NCBI GenBank assembly: GCA_031763025.1
Contig: JASSKH010000035.1
Coordinates: forward strand, 4,190,320 to 4,254,319
DNA: 64,000 bases
Source of the DNA: Macrocystis pyrifera
Taxonomy: Eukaryota > Sar > Phaeophyceae > Laminariales > Laminariaceae
Direction: 5' to 3'
The position numbers and the translations under genes were made by a program. Of the stretch, positions 12,731 through 23,682 are shown one piece after another. The stretch's first letter is position 1. Every line of letters starts with the position of its first letter. The notes beneath the pieces are model-generated. The model searched no databases and was not told the DNA's origin. It saw only the letters and a list, made by a program, of their open reading frames with translations.

Positions 12731-13022
12731 GAGGGGATCCCCTAAGCTCGTTGGGGATCCCCTAAGGTTTGAGGGGATCCCCTAAGCTCGTTGGGGATCC
12801 CCTAAGCTGGGAGGGGATCCCCTAAGCTGGGAGGGGATCCCCTAAGCTGGGAGGGGATCCCCTAAGCTGGGAGGGGATCCCCTAAGCTGGGAGGGGATCC
12901 CCTAAGCTGGGAGGAGATCCCCTAAGCTGGGAGGGGATCCCCTAAGCTGGGAGGAGATCCCCTAAGCTGGGAGGGGATCCCCTAAGGCAAAGGGGATCCC
13001 CTATCCAGGAGGATCCCCTAAC
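12731..13022. repeat. 20-bp GGGGATCCCC minisatellite
   Basis: About 13 nearly identical units of GAGGGGATCCCCTAAGCTGG, each containing the perfect 12-bp palindrome AGGGGATCCCCT. Near-identity implies recent expansion. The array stops within 15-20 bp of the start of the LINE coding sequence. Confidence 0.9.
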
Positions 13023-13034
13023 TCGCAACAAGCA

Positions 13035-14891
13035 GTGAAGGGTATGTCAAACTGGAAAGCCGTCGGACCAGATGGTCTCCCGGTCGAGGTACTGAAACTT
13101 GACCACCCCGCTTTCGTGCAGTATTTTCACAGTATCCTTGTTAACGTTTGGGTAACGGGAGAAGTCCCCCAGCAATGGAAAGATGCGATCATAAAAACCC
13201 TTCATAAAAAGAAGGATAGAACTGATTGCAACAACTACAGAGGTATTTCGCTTGTTGCTCACGCAGGCAAGGTGTTGCTGAAAATCGTTGCGTCCCGTCT
13301 AAGCAGCTACTGCGAGACCGAGCATATACTCCCTGAAGAACAGTGCGGCTTCCGCCCCGCACGGTCAACAGTCGATATGCTGTTTGTCGTGCGCCGGTTG
13401 CAGCAGCTCGGGCGGCAGAAGAAAATCCCCCTGTACATGTGCTTCATCGACTTGCAGAAAGCGTACGACTCTGTCGACCGAGAACTGTTGTGGGAGGTAC
13501 TCACACGCCTTGGTGTACCAACCAAGATGCTCACAATCATTCGCAATTTTCACGAAGGCATGCGGGCTCGCGTGCGTGCGGATGACGGTGAACACTCGGA
13601 CTGGTTCAATGTAACCCAGGGGCTGCGGCAAGGCTGCGTACTATCGCCGTTACTGTTCAACGTGTTCTTCGCCGCTGCGATACACATCGTGCGGGTACGC
13701 CTCAGCAAAGACGAATGCATCGTAAGGGATTTGGTTCATCTCGAAGAGGACAGGGTTGTCGGAAAAGAGGAACCGTTGGCATGCGGGCAAAGGGCTGTGT
13801 GGGGCATGTTGTATGCAGACGACGCAAGAATAGTCTCGAAGTCGGCGGAAGGCCTTGCAAGAATGATGACAGTCATCATGACTGTCTTCGAAGCAGTAGG
13901 TCTCACGGTATCCGAGAAGAAGACAGAGACGATGCTCCTACGAACACCGGATCAGACGTTTACCACCTCACCGCTCGCGATCGAAGCTGCAGGCCAAAAG
14001 TATAAACAGACGACCCAGGTTTTGTACCTAGGAAGCATTATCCACGAGAACGCTGACCTCTCCTTCGAAATCGAGCGACGAATCCGTCTGATGCGGGCAT
14101 GCCTCAAACGGTGTGATCCGGAACTGTACGATAGGACGAACGCACCGCTTAGTCTGAAAGTCCGGATGCTGAAGGCCGAGGTGATTGAGACCTTGCTGTA
14201 CGGTTGCGTGACGTGGACCCTCAATGCGGACCACTTCGCCAAGCTTCGATCAGCCCACCACGAAGTCCTTCTGCGAGTCATTGGTTCCCAGCGCCGACTA
14301 CGCACCGACCACACCACCCTCTCGTATGCGAAGGCGCTCAGGATAACACGATGCGAAAGTATCGAAACGACCATCCGTAAACGGCGACTCTTCTTTGCGG
14401 GGGCTGTGGCGCGGCAACACGAGGGGCGATTGCCCAGTCGGTTGATGTTCGGGACGATCGCTGGTGGGGGGAGCCCGAAACCAGGCGGGCAGCCCAAGAC
14501 TTGGCCTAGGGCCATTGCTGAGGACCTTAGAGTGTTCAAAGCCACCGAGGGATCAACGGAAGACTCCCCCTTAGCCTTTGGAGTTGGGACTGCACTGTGG
14601 CCCACTGCAGCAAAACAGACGGGAAAGTGGTACCGGGGAATCCTCGAAGCAGCTGAACAGTTCATGGGCAGGTGGCACGAGGCTGAGGCAAAGCTGAGTA
14701 GACAGCGCCGTGCATCCGCTGCAGGTAGTGTTAGAGGGAATGGGGGGAGGGGTAACAGCAGGAGGGGTAGAAGGAACACCGAACAAGTGTATGGGGGCAG
14801 GGGGGGGAACAGGAGGAGTAGAAGGGAAACCGCGGTAGAAGAGAGTAGCAGAGAGACCGCAGATAGGGTAGCAAGGTACCAGGCCGACTAA
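13035..14891 (+). CDS. LINE-type reverse transcriptase, 5'-truncated
   Basis: A 618-residue frame holds a non-LTR reverse transcriptase. The RT fingers appear at once ([13 protein letters not shown]), followed by [33 protein letters not shown] (first catalytic Asp), [15 protein letters not shown] and MLYADDARI (catalytic DD). The C-terminal part has LYGCVTWTL and a Cys-poor RR-rich segment typical of LINE C-termini, then a long Gly/Arg/Ser-rich tail. The N-terminal endonuclease and ORF1 are absent, and the homology begins right beside the minisatellite, as in 5'-truncated copies. The RT frame itself is unbroken, so the insertion is young or was under selection until recently. The listed start is GTG; no genuine initiation codon is implied. 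Confidence 0.85.
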   Translation: MKGMSNWKAVGPDGLPVEVLKLDHPAFVQYFHSILVNVWVTGEVPQQWKDAIIKTLHKKKDRTDCNNYRGISLVAHAGKVLLKIVASRLSSYCETEHILPEEQCGFRPARSTVDMLFVVRRLQQLGRQKKIPLYMCFIDLQKAYDSVDRELLWEVLTRLGVPTKMLTIIRNFHEGMRARVRADDGEHSDWFNVTQGLRQGCVLSPLLFNVFFAAAIHIVRVRLSKDECIVRDLVHLEEDRVVGKEEPLACGQRAVWGMLYADDARIVSKSAEGLARMMTVIMTVFEAVGLTVSEKKTETMLLRTPDQTFTTSPLAIEAAGQKYKQTTQVLYLGSIIHENADLSFEIERRIRLMRACLKRCDPELYDRTNAPLSLKVRMLKAEVIETLLYGCVTWTLNADHFAKLRSAHHEVLLRVIGSQRRLRTDHTTLSYAKALRITRCESIETTIRKRRLFFAGAVARQHEGRLPSRLMFGTIAGGGSPKPGGQPKTWPRAIAEDLRVFKATEGSTEDSPLAFGVGTALWPTAAKQTGKWYRGILEAAEQFMGRWHEAEAKLSRQRRASAAGSVRGNGGRGNSRRGRRNTEQVYGGRGGNRRSRRETAVEESSRETADRVARYQAD

Positions 14892-15232
14892 TAGGTTGGA
14901 CTTTTCTTTGCTACTCGTACCGCCAACTGCTGCGGCCGTTCGGTATGCATTTTGATTTTTTTCCCTTCTTATCCTTATGAAAGAAGTACTACATAGTGGG
15001 TGGGTGACGAGCGTATTTTGGCCCACTCACTATTGCTATTTTTACTTAGTTAAGTGTTCACCGGGATGCATAGTCCCCTTTTTCCTTCTCGTATATTTCC
15101 CCTTGCACGTCCCTTTTGGCTCATGCTCGGGGTAAGTATGTATGTGTCTGAGCTTTGGCTTCCCATTTTATTTATTTATTTGGGATTCTTCTCTTTTTCT
15201 TTTTCTTTTTCTTGTTCTTTTTCGGTTTGGTT
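14892..15232 (+). other. LINE 3' region and T-rich DNA
   Basis: Non-coding sequence follows the RT stop. It contains T-rich runs near 14950 and 15190-15230. No clear poly(A) tail or target duplication for the LINE could be fixed. Confidence 0.4.
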
Positions 15233-15478
15233 TCTTCGTTGCTTCTCTTTCTTTATGGTGTATTTTGGTTGCTGGCGTATGTATGTATGTTGTGTCGGCC
15301 GCACCTAGTGCGAAGGCATGGTATTGCGTAGGCTATTAATGCATTACGGTGTGTTATCTCTGTGTCGTAGTCTGTGACCACAGAGCTCGTATCTTTCTAG
15401 GGTGAAGAATCAGCACGGACACTGGGCTTGCTGGATGTCGACGAGTAGAAGAACGGTTCAATGTGAAGAACACACACA
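15233..15478. repeat. 246-bp direct repeat, left copy
   Basis: Pairs with 16545-16790 at roughly 95% identity; the differences are single bases and small indels. The spacing of 1.3 kb resembles a small LTR element, but TG...CA ends, a primer-binding site and a polypurine tract were not found, so a plain segmental duplication is equally possible. Confidence 0.75.
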
Positions 15479-16544
15479 TGATAACTGAAGCACATGCACA
15501 CCTCAGACAAAAATAAAAGTGAGGTCCGCGCACGTGCGTATCAGATACATATGTGCGGTACGCTGTGCAAGTCGCCACAGAAACCGAGAAGACCACATAC
15601 CAGATACTACCCAGGAGAAATGGACAGGATGAAAGAAAAACTCAGGGTCGAAAAATCGAAGTCAAAATCGGGGAAAAAAAAAAACAAAAATCGAAAAGGG
15701 ACGAGAGATAAAAAGTTCAATTCAGGGAAGAAAGCAAGAAGAAATCAAGGAAGGAAACACACGAGAGAATGCGCATGTTTTCGCAGTTTGCAAGCTCGCA
15801 CACTACGTGAGGGCTGTAGAGTGTAGAACACAGATAACAGCAGAACTTCTCTCTCAGCCTCGTACGCCGCCCGCCCCTCTCGCGACCATCTCTCCACCGA
15901 TTCAGTTCGCGTAAAGCTTTCTTCCCTCTCTTCCACAGTGAGCCTCGTCGCCCGCTTCGCGTGAAGCCGGGTGCTCACCGTGGACCTCGTTCGCCAGCTC
16001 GCAATGTTGGTGCTCTGACTGCCCCACTCTCACTGTTATTTTTAGTTTCGTCGCGAAAATAAGCACCACTTGAATTTTATTTCGCTCATCAAAACGACCC
16101 TTACATACTTGTACACAGAATAACCGGGACCACACCAGGAGGCCAGACAGAGCCCATTCATGCTTCCCTCGTGTCTCGAGGCACACGCGACGCCTAGCCA
16201 CGAAAACGGCGATCGCGCTCCTTGCAACCCCCCCTCTACCCGCCAGCATCCGCTGACACCCGCGACGGTGCCGCACTCGCCCGCGGAACCGTGCTCGGGG
16301 TACACGCACGCATACGAAATGAAAGAAGAAAAAAGGAAAGAAGGACTGAAATGAGCTCTGAGAGGCCAGGGGTGTACCAACCGAGCACGCTCAGAGATCG
16401 AGATCTAAGTAAGTAGTTCTATGTGTTTATATATTTGTATGTATGTGTATACATATGTATGTATTATGTATGTATGTATGTATGTATGCATGTATATATA
16501 TGTATGTATACATGTATGTATAGATGAGAACAAAAAGATAAACA
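15479..16544. other. sequence between the 246-bp repeats
   Basis: Purine-rich (15620-15770) and then pyrimidine-rich, with a (TATG)n microsatellite at about 16430-16530. ORFs of up to 135 codons on the - strand show no known motif. Confidence 0.4.
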
Positions 16545-16790
16545 TCTTCGTTGCTTCTCTTTCTGTATGGTGTATTTTGGTTGCTGGCGTATGTATGTAT
16601 GTTGTGTCGGCACCTAGTGCGAAGACATGGTATTGCGTAGGCTATTAATGCATTACGGTGTGATATCTCTGTGTCGTAGTCTGTGATCACAGAGCTCGTA
16701 TCTTTCTAGGGTGAAGAATCAGCACGGACACTGGGAGGCTTGCTGGATGTCGACGAGTAGACGAACGGTTTAATGTGAAGAACACACACA
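16545..16790. repeat. 246-bp direct repeat, right copy
   Basis: Second copy of the 15233-15478 repeat, in the same orientation. It lacks a 3-bp CCG present in the left copy and has a 3-bp AGG insertion near the end. Confidence 0.75.
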
Positions 16791-16983
16791 CTCCGCTACT
16801 AAGAACACCGTAAGGGATTCCGGAAGCAAAACAGAGACAGTTAATATTAACAATAGACAAAAAACAAAAAGGAAGACATGTATTATTCGCTACCAGGTAT
16901 ACCGGGTATTGTTGTGTATTGTGTACCATGTGTACATGAAAAAAGAAAAAAATACGCCTGATCAGGTTTATTATGCTGTATTA

Positions 16984-17096
16984 TTGCGGGGGGACCATAC
17001 ATCGTAAATAGGACCTACGGTACAGACGAAGACCTACACATTTTTTACCTTATTTTGCTAACAATATTTGGTTCTATTTACTATGCTCCCCCGTAA
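16984..17096. mobile_element. TTACGGGGG MITE (Tc1/mariner-like)
   Basis: Long imperfect terminal inverted repeats, TTGCGGGGGGACCATA...CTCCCCCGTAA, flanked by TA on both sides. About 113 bp, no coding capacity. Member of the family seen repeatedly from 39.8 to 63.9 kb. Confidence 0.8.
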
Positions 17097-17480
17097 TAGT
17101 AGAAGGTATGTAGCTGTTAAGTACCAGGGCACAACGACAACCACAGCTCAACACAAAATGTATATAATGCCGCACAATGCTATTCGGAAGAACTTGTATA
17201 CGTACTCACGAACCCAACCGTCGCCGCCACACAAAAAGCAAAAAATCACTTGTCCTTCCTGCCGAGCGCCTCCTGCGAGATTCCGTTTGACCATGCCAAT
17301 CCGTGCGAACCGTCCAAAAACACGAGGGCATCGACAGTGTCATCTCCCAACCTATCACGCTTGCCGTGTCCCCTGTCCCCCGTGGAGGCGTTCGGTCTTT
17401 TATCGTGTTTTTATCGTATGGTTATCGTTTATCGAATTATCGGAACTTATATCGAAATACCGAACTTTTTTCGGTTCTGT
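17097..17480. other. gap between MITE and copia element
   Basis: A 175-codon + strand ORF covers this stretch but has no recognised motif; the last 80 bp are AT-rich. No gene is supported. Confidence 0.3.
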
Positions 17481-17511
17481 TGATTGTGCTCAGAAACACG
17501 ACGGAGACGTT

Positions 17512-17845
17512 GAGGGGTGGACGGACCTTGATAGTAGATATTTATGGGGGTTTTGTGTTGGACGCCTGAAGCCGACCCTCCGACCCGAACCCTAACCCTA
17601 ACCCTAACCCTAACCCTATGCCAGTGGTCAGTACTGGGATGCTGTGCTTGTTAAGACTCTAGGTTGGCTCGGCCGGCGTGGATGCTGAGCTTGGGAAGAT
17701 TCTAGGTTGACTCGGGATGACTCGGGACGTTGTGGCTGGGAAATACTCGAAAGTTGATTAAGCCGCGTAAAACATACCCCTAGACAATCAGAGTGCCCAA
17801 TTAGCTACCCCAGGAAGATCTACTATCAAGGTTTGCCCACTACTA
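17512..17845. mobile_element. hAT-like non-autonomous element inside the LTR
   Basis: The 334-bp insert is flanked by the 8-bp direct repeat GAGACGTT (17504-17511 and 17846-17853). Its ends are inverted repeats sharing CCTTGATAGTAGAT. The right end, read inward, is TAGTAGTGGGCAAACC, close to the hAT consensus (x-AGxGxTGGGCAAA). 8-bp duplications are the hAT hallmark. No transposase is encoded. It carries a short telomere-type repeat. Confidence 0.8.
17588..17618. repeat. interstitial telomere-type repeat (CCCTAA)n
   Basis: Just under five perfect CCCTAA units (TTAGGG on the other strand). They lie wholly within the hAT-like insert, so they mark neither a chromosome end nor, by themselves, a fusion point. 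Confidence 0.9.
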
Positions 17846-18095
17846 GAGACGTTACATCTAATACTAGGGAGTTCCATATATTGATACGGGATTATAGGAG
17901 AGGGATATTTAGTCGGATGTTCGGGGAGATAAACGAGAGGTTTATTCCCGCGTCCTGTTGGATAATAACCTGCATACGATGCATGAGCTGTCACTCGACA
18001 GCTCGCATATAATATAAAAGGAGTTCCGTGTTACTGTCTGGAGTCAACCGCGCTTTCCCGTGCCAGCTGCGCCTATACGTTTAGAGAACACACTA

Positions 18096-18200
18096 TTACG
18101 GGGGTCCATAGTTAACAGGACCAAATTTTGTTAGTAAAAATAGGTAAATATATAGGTTTTTATGTATACCATAGGTCCTATTAACTATGTACCCCCGTAA
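18096..18200. mobile_element. TTACGGGGG MITE inside copia copy 1
   Basis: 105 bp, TTACGGGGG...CCCCCGTAA, flanked by TA. Copy 2 has the matching empty site (ACACACTAGTGAGTC on its coding strand, 32406-32420), so the insertion and the TA duplication can be read directly: CACACTA[element]TAGTGAG. Confidence 0.9.
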
Positions 18201-18272
18201 TAGTGAGTCCGGTGATCTTCTATTGGCAAGCGTAGCCAAGGCCAACCTAGAGAAGTGGGAACCTGCTTCGAC

Positions 18273-19580
18273 ATGCCTAGTTTCGAGGATGTGCCCAGTC
18301 AAAAAGCCAGCGTGGAGAGTGAAAAGATTGTACAAGAGATGAGGAAGAAAATAGAGGTCCTGGAAAGGACGATGGAGGAGCAGAGACTGCGCGCCGAGAG
18401 GGATGCACAGGGAGCAGGAACGGAAAGGGGGGGGCGTGGGGGGACGAGAGGAGAAGGAACTGCTGGAAGAAAACAAGCAGCGTCGACTGTGGCGACACCT
18501 CGGCTGGAGGCCCAATCAGGCATGTCATTACCTTCTTTGTACCGCCCAAGTTTGTCTCAGTCGAGACCCCCAAATTTCGACAATGTAGAGGCCCACTTTA
18601 GCATGTGGCGTAGGAAGTTCTTGGAATACCTATCATCGCTTGGGTGCTTGCATATACTCAGTAGCACAGCAAACCCAGTTATGGTAGGCGACATAGGGTT
18701 TCGCCGGAGGAACCAGCCTCCAGGAATTCCCCCCAGGAGATTAGGGACGCGCGATTGGTATATGGATAGATGATGGAGGCCATGACAGGGTACGATATGG
18801 CTGAGTTTAGGATGCAGAAGGCAATGTCTCTGAGTGGTGCTTGGAAGGAGTTGGAGGACTATTACATGCCTAAGACGATAGCAACAACACAAAGATTCAG
18901 GAGAGAGTTTGATACCATCCGAATGACTGAGGACGAGAACCCCTTACTGTTCCTCGGAAGGGTGGACAAGGCAGCAGATGAGCTGGCGATGTTGGGATGT
19001 GGTAAAAGTGCAGAGGAAGTGAACCGTCACATAGATACCAACCTCTCATATTTGTATACCATTCAAAGCAAGTCAATTATTTCCCGCCCTTCCATCCCCC
19101 GTTCCGAGATCGATGAGATCATCCGTGACGCGTATGCAAACGACAAGGTAGAGAAGGAGATGGTTTCTAGGGCGTTGGGCGTGCAGGGAGTGGTAGATCA
19201 GAATGCCTTGTACGCCGAAGGTGCGCAGCCTGCCGGTGGTGGAGGTGCGGGTCCAGGAGGGGGAAGCAGGAACAGGAGAGGCGGGAGGTTCAAGGATGGG
19301 CAGCAGCAGCAGCGGCCGTATCAGCAGCAGCAGCAACAGCAGCCCCAGCAGCAGCAGCAGCAGCAGCTCCAGCGACAGTATCAGCAGCAGCAGCAGCTCC
19401 AGCGACAGTATCAGTAGCAGCAGCAGCAGCAGCAGCATCAACGGTAGCAGCAGCAGCAGCAGCCCCAGCAACAGCAACAGCATCAACGGCAGCAGCAGCA
19501 GCAGCAGCCCCAGCAACAGCAGCAGCAATACCATCTCCATCAGCAACGTGGCAACCGGGGAGGAGCTTCGTCGGGGGGGA
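18273..19580 (+). pseudogene. copia copy 1 Gag region
   Basis: An ATG at 18273 opens MPSFEDVPSQKASVESEKIV with a coiled-coil-like Glu/Arg stretch. A frameshift and then a TAG at 18767-18769 break it. The next frame (18770-19417) holds the helical Gag core (WKELEDYYMPKT, RFRREFDTIRM, NPLLFLGRVDKAADEL), then a Gly/Arg stretch and a long Gln tract from CAG repeats. Stops within the Gln tract end the frame. Gag would form the cytoplasmic particle of the element. Confidence 0.8.
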
Positions 19581-19609
19581 TAACTGGCCCCAAATGACGT
19601 TGGGATGCC

Positions 19610-20535
19610 GTGGCCTGCAGGTACCGTTGGGATGACTCAGGCCCAGACCCCTTCGGTATTGGTGGAGTAGTCCCCCCCATAGGTTGGGTACATACCGACC
19701 CACCACCAGGGACGTTGCCGCCGATGCCCCCGCCGCCCGTAGCGACTCCGGCAGGCTGGGGTCCCCCACCGAATAACACGCCATGGAGGCGCAAGGGGCC
19801 CTGCTTCCGGTGCGGCAGTCCGGGCCACCACGTCGCGGAATGCCAGGTGGTTCCCGCGCAAACGAACGTCGCTGTCCCCGGTGTGCCGCTGGTCCTCAAC
19901 CCGCCCAACAAACATACTACGGAGGTGGCTGGCTGCAGGAGACGCCCTATGGCAGTGGTGGGTATACCTCGGCCGGAGCTTCCCCGCTACAACAACCGTC
20001 CTTCAGCACTTCCTCCTCCCCTGGCCCAGCGAACAACGGCAACCCTACGCCTACGTTCGATCCGCACCTCCTCACCGCGCAGTTTGCGGACCAAGGCAAG
20101 GCGACTGATGATTTGTTTTGGGTTAATGCAAGAGAAGAGTGGGTAACGGATTCGGGAGCAACCTTTCATGTGACTGGTAACCCTTTTGGTATGGTAGCCT
20201 GTACTCCCCCTCCCCCTGGTAAGAGCCGTTTGGTGGTCGGTGACATGATGTCACTGAAGACAGAGTACTTCGGCCAGATTCCAATTGTGATGCACAGCTC
20301 TCAGGGTGACGTTCAAGTTAGGCTGATGGACGTAGCATACGTACCCGGTGTTCGCTTCAACCTATTTTCGCTTCATGCAGTAAAGTTGAAATGCCCGGTG
20401 ACACTTGATGCTCAGGGAGCTCGCACGTTGAAGGGGCAGCTGTCCTTCGTGCGTAGGGACGCGGGTTCATACGTAGACGCCACGCGGATTGTAGAGACCC
20501 CGATTGCTGCCGCTGTTTTGGCTCCTGGGAAATGA
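19610..20535 (+). pseudogene. copia copy 1 zinc knuckle and protease
   Basis: A CCHC knuckle (CFRCGSPGHHVAEC) lies at about 19803-19844 in one frame. The aspartic protease signature (WVTDSGATFHVTG) lies near 20139-20177 in another, so a frameshift separates them. Downstream text (VRLMDVAYVPGVRFNLFS) is the usual copia protease C-terminal part. The zinc knuckle would bind element RNA; the protease would cleave the polyprotein. Confidence 0.8.
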
Positions 20536-21298
20536 GGAGGATTGTATTAACGACCTTCACGTTGCCCTTGCTCACTCCCATGCTGACACTCTCCGTGAGA
20601 CGGCACGCCAGATGGGCATTAAGGTTTTTGGGGAGTTGGTTCCGTGTGCTGAGTGTTCTGAGGCGAAAGGGAAGAGGATGGCGGTGCCGTGGACGACCGA
20701 GTGCCGTTCTACCAGGCCTCTGGAGCGTCTGTTCGTGGATTTGTCGGGCCAACAGCCCACGTCTGCTGGCGGTACGCAGTACTTGATGATGATCGTCGAC
20801 GACTACTCGCGACTGGGGTGGCCGTATTTCTTGAAGCGGAAGTCCCACGTCCCGAAGGTCTTCTCTGGTTTCCAGGCCGACATCAACGCAAAGGGTGTGC
20901 CGTCCATCGTGGAGTGCCTTCGCTCGGACAACGGCACCGAGTTCCCCAAGGCGGAGTTCGTGGAGTTGCTCAACCACCACGGCATCCGCCGCGAGTACAC
21001 GCCCGTCGATTCTCCGAAGCATGACGGGGTGGTCGAGCGGCAGATCACCATGACGCTGGAGCTTGCAATGGCGTCCCGCCTGGAGGCCACCCGCCTGTTC
21101 GGCGATGCAAGGATGCTGGCGACCCAACCCCTCTGGGCTGAGTCATGCGTGTACGCGAACGATGTGATCAACATGACGGCGAGGGTAAGGGACAAACCGG
21201 ACATGCACTCGCCGTACCGCAAATTCTACGGGAGACCACCGCTTGCGCGGCTGCTCCCGTTTCTGAAGCCGGGCTTCCACCATGTGGGAGGGCCCTGA
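20504..21298 (+). pseudogene. copia copy 1 integrase
   Basis: A 264-residue frame opens with HVALAHSHADTLRETARQ and a CAEC pair (degenerate HHCC zinc-binding part). The DDE core follows: LFVDLSG (first Asp), RSDNGTEF (second Asp), and SPKHDGVVER (Glu). The GKPY-like end (FYGRPPLARLLPFLKPG) is typical of copia integrases. It is out of frame with both protease and RT. Confidence 0.85.
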
Positions 21299-21299
21299 A

Positions 21300-23682
21300 G
21301 ACCGAGCCGAAGGCGGAGGCTTGCTTCTACCTCAACGGCGGCAACCATCACACAGCTGATTGCAGCAACATCCTGCGGATGTCTGGCCGGGGGTCGTTCT
21401 GCCGTGACGTCACTTGGGAACACCCGAGGAAACCGTTTGTGGGGTTACTGCCTTCGGAGGAGGAGAGCCCCCCGCCGCCGCCGTCGCCGTCGCCACCGCC
21501 GCCGGGTGCGCCGGAGCCTCTGAGGGGCCCCGACGTATGGCTCGAGCCACTGCCCCCATCTCCACTGCTGCCGCCACAACCGCCGTCATCACCGCCGCTA
21601 CCGCCGCCGCCGCCGCCGCCGCCGCCGTCGCCGCCGCCACCGCCGTCACCGTCGCCGTCGCTGCCGCCGTCATCGTCACCGCCGCCGCTACAGCCACCGT
21701 CGCCGCCGCCGCCGTCGCCACCGCCGCCGTCGTTATCATCGCCGTCGCCGCAGCAGCAGTCACCGCAGCCACAGCTTTCGCAGCGTGCTGCTCGGGCACT
21801 GGGTTCTTATATCCCGGACCCGGAGGATGGCGATGTGCTGAGGGGGCGGACAAGGGGAGAGACTGCACGACACCAGGAGAGCGGTGGCGCTGTGCAGAGA
21901 GGGCAGACTAGGGGGGAGACCGCACGACACCAGGAGGGTGGTGGCGGTGTGCAGGGTGATCGGGCCAGGGGGGAAGCTGGGCGACACCCGGAAGATGGAG
22001 ATGTGCTGAGGGGGCGGACAAGAGGGGAGACTGCGCGGAACCGCGAGGCTATGGGGCATGGGCTGCGATCGTTGATGGCAGCGCGGGAAGGTATAGGCCA
22101 TGTACTTTTCTACCAAGCCCCACCGCGCGAGAACCCTCCCCTTCCCACACGCCCGGCGAGCGAGCTTTTGACGCCGAACTCGTATGCTGAAGCGTGTGCG
22201 GACGAGTATTCGGCCATCTGGAGGCAGGCGATGGACAAGGAGTGCCATGGGCTGGCGGACGCGGGAACGTTTGGAGAGACGTAGCAACCAGAGGGGCTCA
22301 ACGTCATCTCGGCGAAGTGGATGTTCGCCTGGAAGTCCAACGAACATGGTGATGTGGTGCGGGCGAAAGCAAGGCTGGTGGCACGAGGTTTCAAGCAGCG
22401 TGAGGGTATTGATTTCTTTGAGACTTTTGCCCCGACGCCTGCAGCGTCTTGTTTTCGTTTGTTGGGTGCTATTGCGTGCGAGTTGGGTTTGGATTTGTGT
22501 CATTTTGATTCTGAGCAGGCGTTCGTGCAGTCGAGTTTGGATGAGGATGTATTCATGCGACTACCTCCCGGCTGCGGCGAAATGTGTGGTACGGTCGTCA
22601 GGTTGAATCGCAGTCTCTACGGCTTGAAGCAAGCGTCGAGGTCGTGGCACAACCACCTTCTCACTCACATGAAGAGTCTAGGATTTGAGCAGAGTCCCGC
22701 TGACGCGTGTGTCATGAGGTTGGTCCAGTCGGGCTCTGTCTCCATTGTAACGGTAGTTCATGTGGATGATATTTTTGCTGTTGGACTCAAGGCTAGATGC
22801 GATCAGTTCTGTGAAGACCTGAACAACCTTGTTCCGATCAACAAGCTGGGCGAGTTGCGGTGGTATGCTGGTTGTTGTTTTTCGAGGGATTGGGATGCTG
22901 GTACTTTAACGATTTCGCAGCAGGCGTTCGCTGAAAATACCGCGGCGAGGTTGGGTGTTAATTCTGGGTGGAATAACCCGCTTTCGACTGGTGTGAAGCT
23001 CGAGGAGTTTGACGAGAATGAACCCGTGGGTGGTTGGCCTTTCCGCGAGTTGCTGGGGTGCTTGATGTGGCTTGCGAACCATACACGACCGGATATTGCG
23101 AACGCGGTGAGGGCGATAGCGAGATACACGAATAGGCCGAGGGAAGTACACTGGAGGACAGCAATCGGTATTCTAAAGTATGTATTTTCTACGAGTGATT
23201 TCGGCATTACGTTCCGGAAGGGTATCCGCCTTGAGCTGGTAGCGTTTGCAGATGCAGACTATGCCAACAAAGCCACTGACAGGAGGTCAGTTTCCGGTGG
23301 GGCTATCATGTGTGCTGGGGCGTGTGTGCTGGCTGTCTAGGACGCAGAAATGCGTCACATTCTCAACCACTGAGGCCGAATATGTAGCACTGGCAGACAC
23401 TATCAAGGATGTTCATGCGCTATGTATGGAGTTTTATTTTTCCGGGGTTTGGGGAGAGATGCATCACGGTTTTCGAGGATAACGAGGGGGCGCAAGGCAC
23501 CTGGCACAAAATCCAGTGTGCACGTCGAATTCGAAGCATATCGACGTACGACACCACTTTTTGCGCGAGCTTATTTTTGAGGGAGAGTTGTTAGAGTCGG
23601 AGAAACAGCATGCAGAATTCTTGACAAAGCCGCTCAACAACAAGGTGTTTCGTTACCACCGGGATTTTCTGATGAATATTTG
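21300..23682 (+). pseudogene. copia copy 1 linker, reverse transcriptase and RNase H
   Basis: After integrase comes a Pro/Ser-rich linker (21465-21780). Then come four charged tandem units built on GRTRGETAR (21820-22040). Copia RT follows: KWMFAWKSNEHGDVVRAKAR, GIDFFETFAPT, YGLKQASRSWH, and HVDDI in place of the commoner YVDD. A TAG at 22282-22284 replaces a Leu codon of copy 2. RNase H has FADADYANKATDRRSVSGG, then TTEAEYVAL in a shifted frame (from about 23340), and ends at FLTKPLNN near 23640. The copy cannot make an active polymerase. Confidence 0.85.

Larger units (their letters stand above)
17481..18087 (+). repeat. 5' LTR of copia copy 1, interrupted
   Basis: Matches the 3' LTR (24341-24615) once the insert at 17512-17845 and its 8-bp target duplication are removed. 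Compared with copy 2, the last bases (TCAATCA) are missing before the internal ACACACTA sequence. Confidence 0.85.

Noticed and set aside
17588..17618. Chromosome end or fusion scar
   Set aside because: The repeat lies inside a transposon bounded by an 8-bp target duplication.
21410..21911. Ala/Thr/Val-rich ORFs on both strands
   Set aside because: Shadows of the proline-rich linker; the same occurs at 28668-29231.
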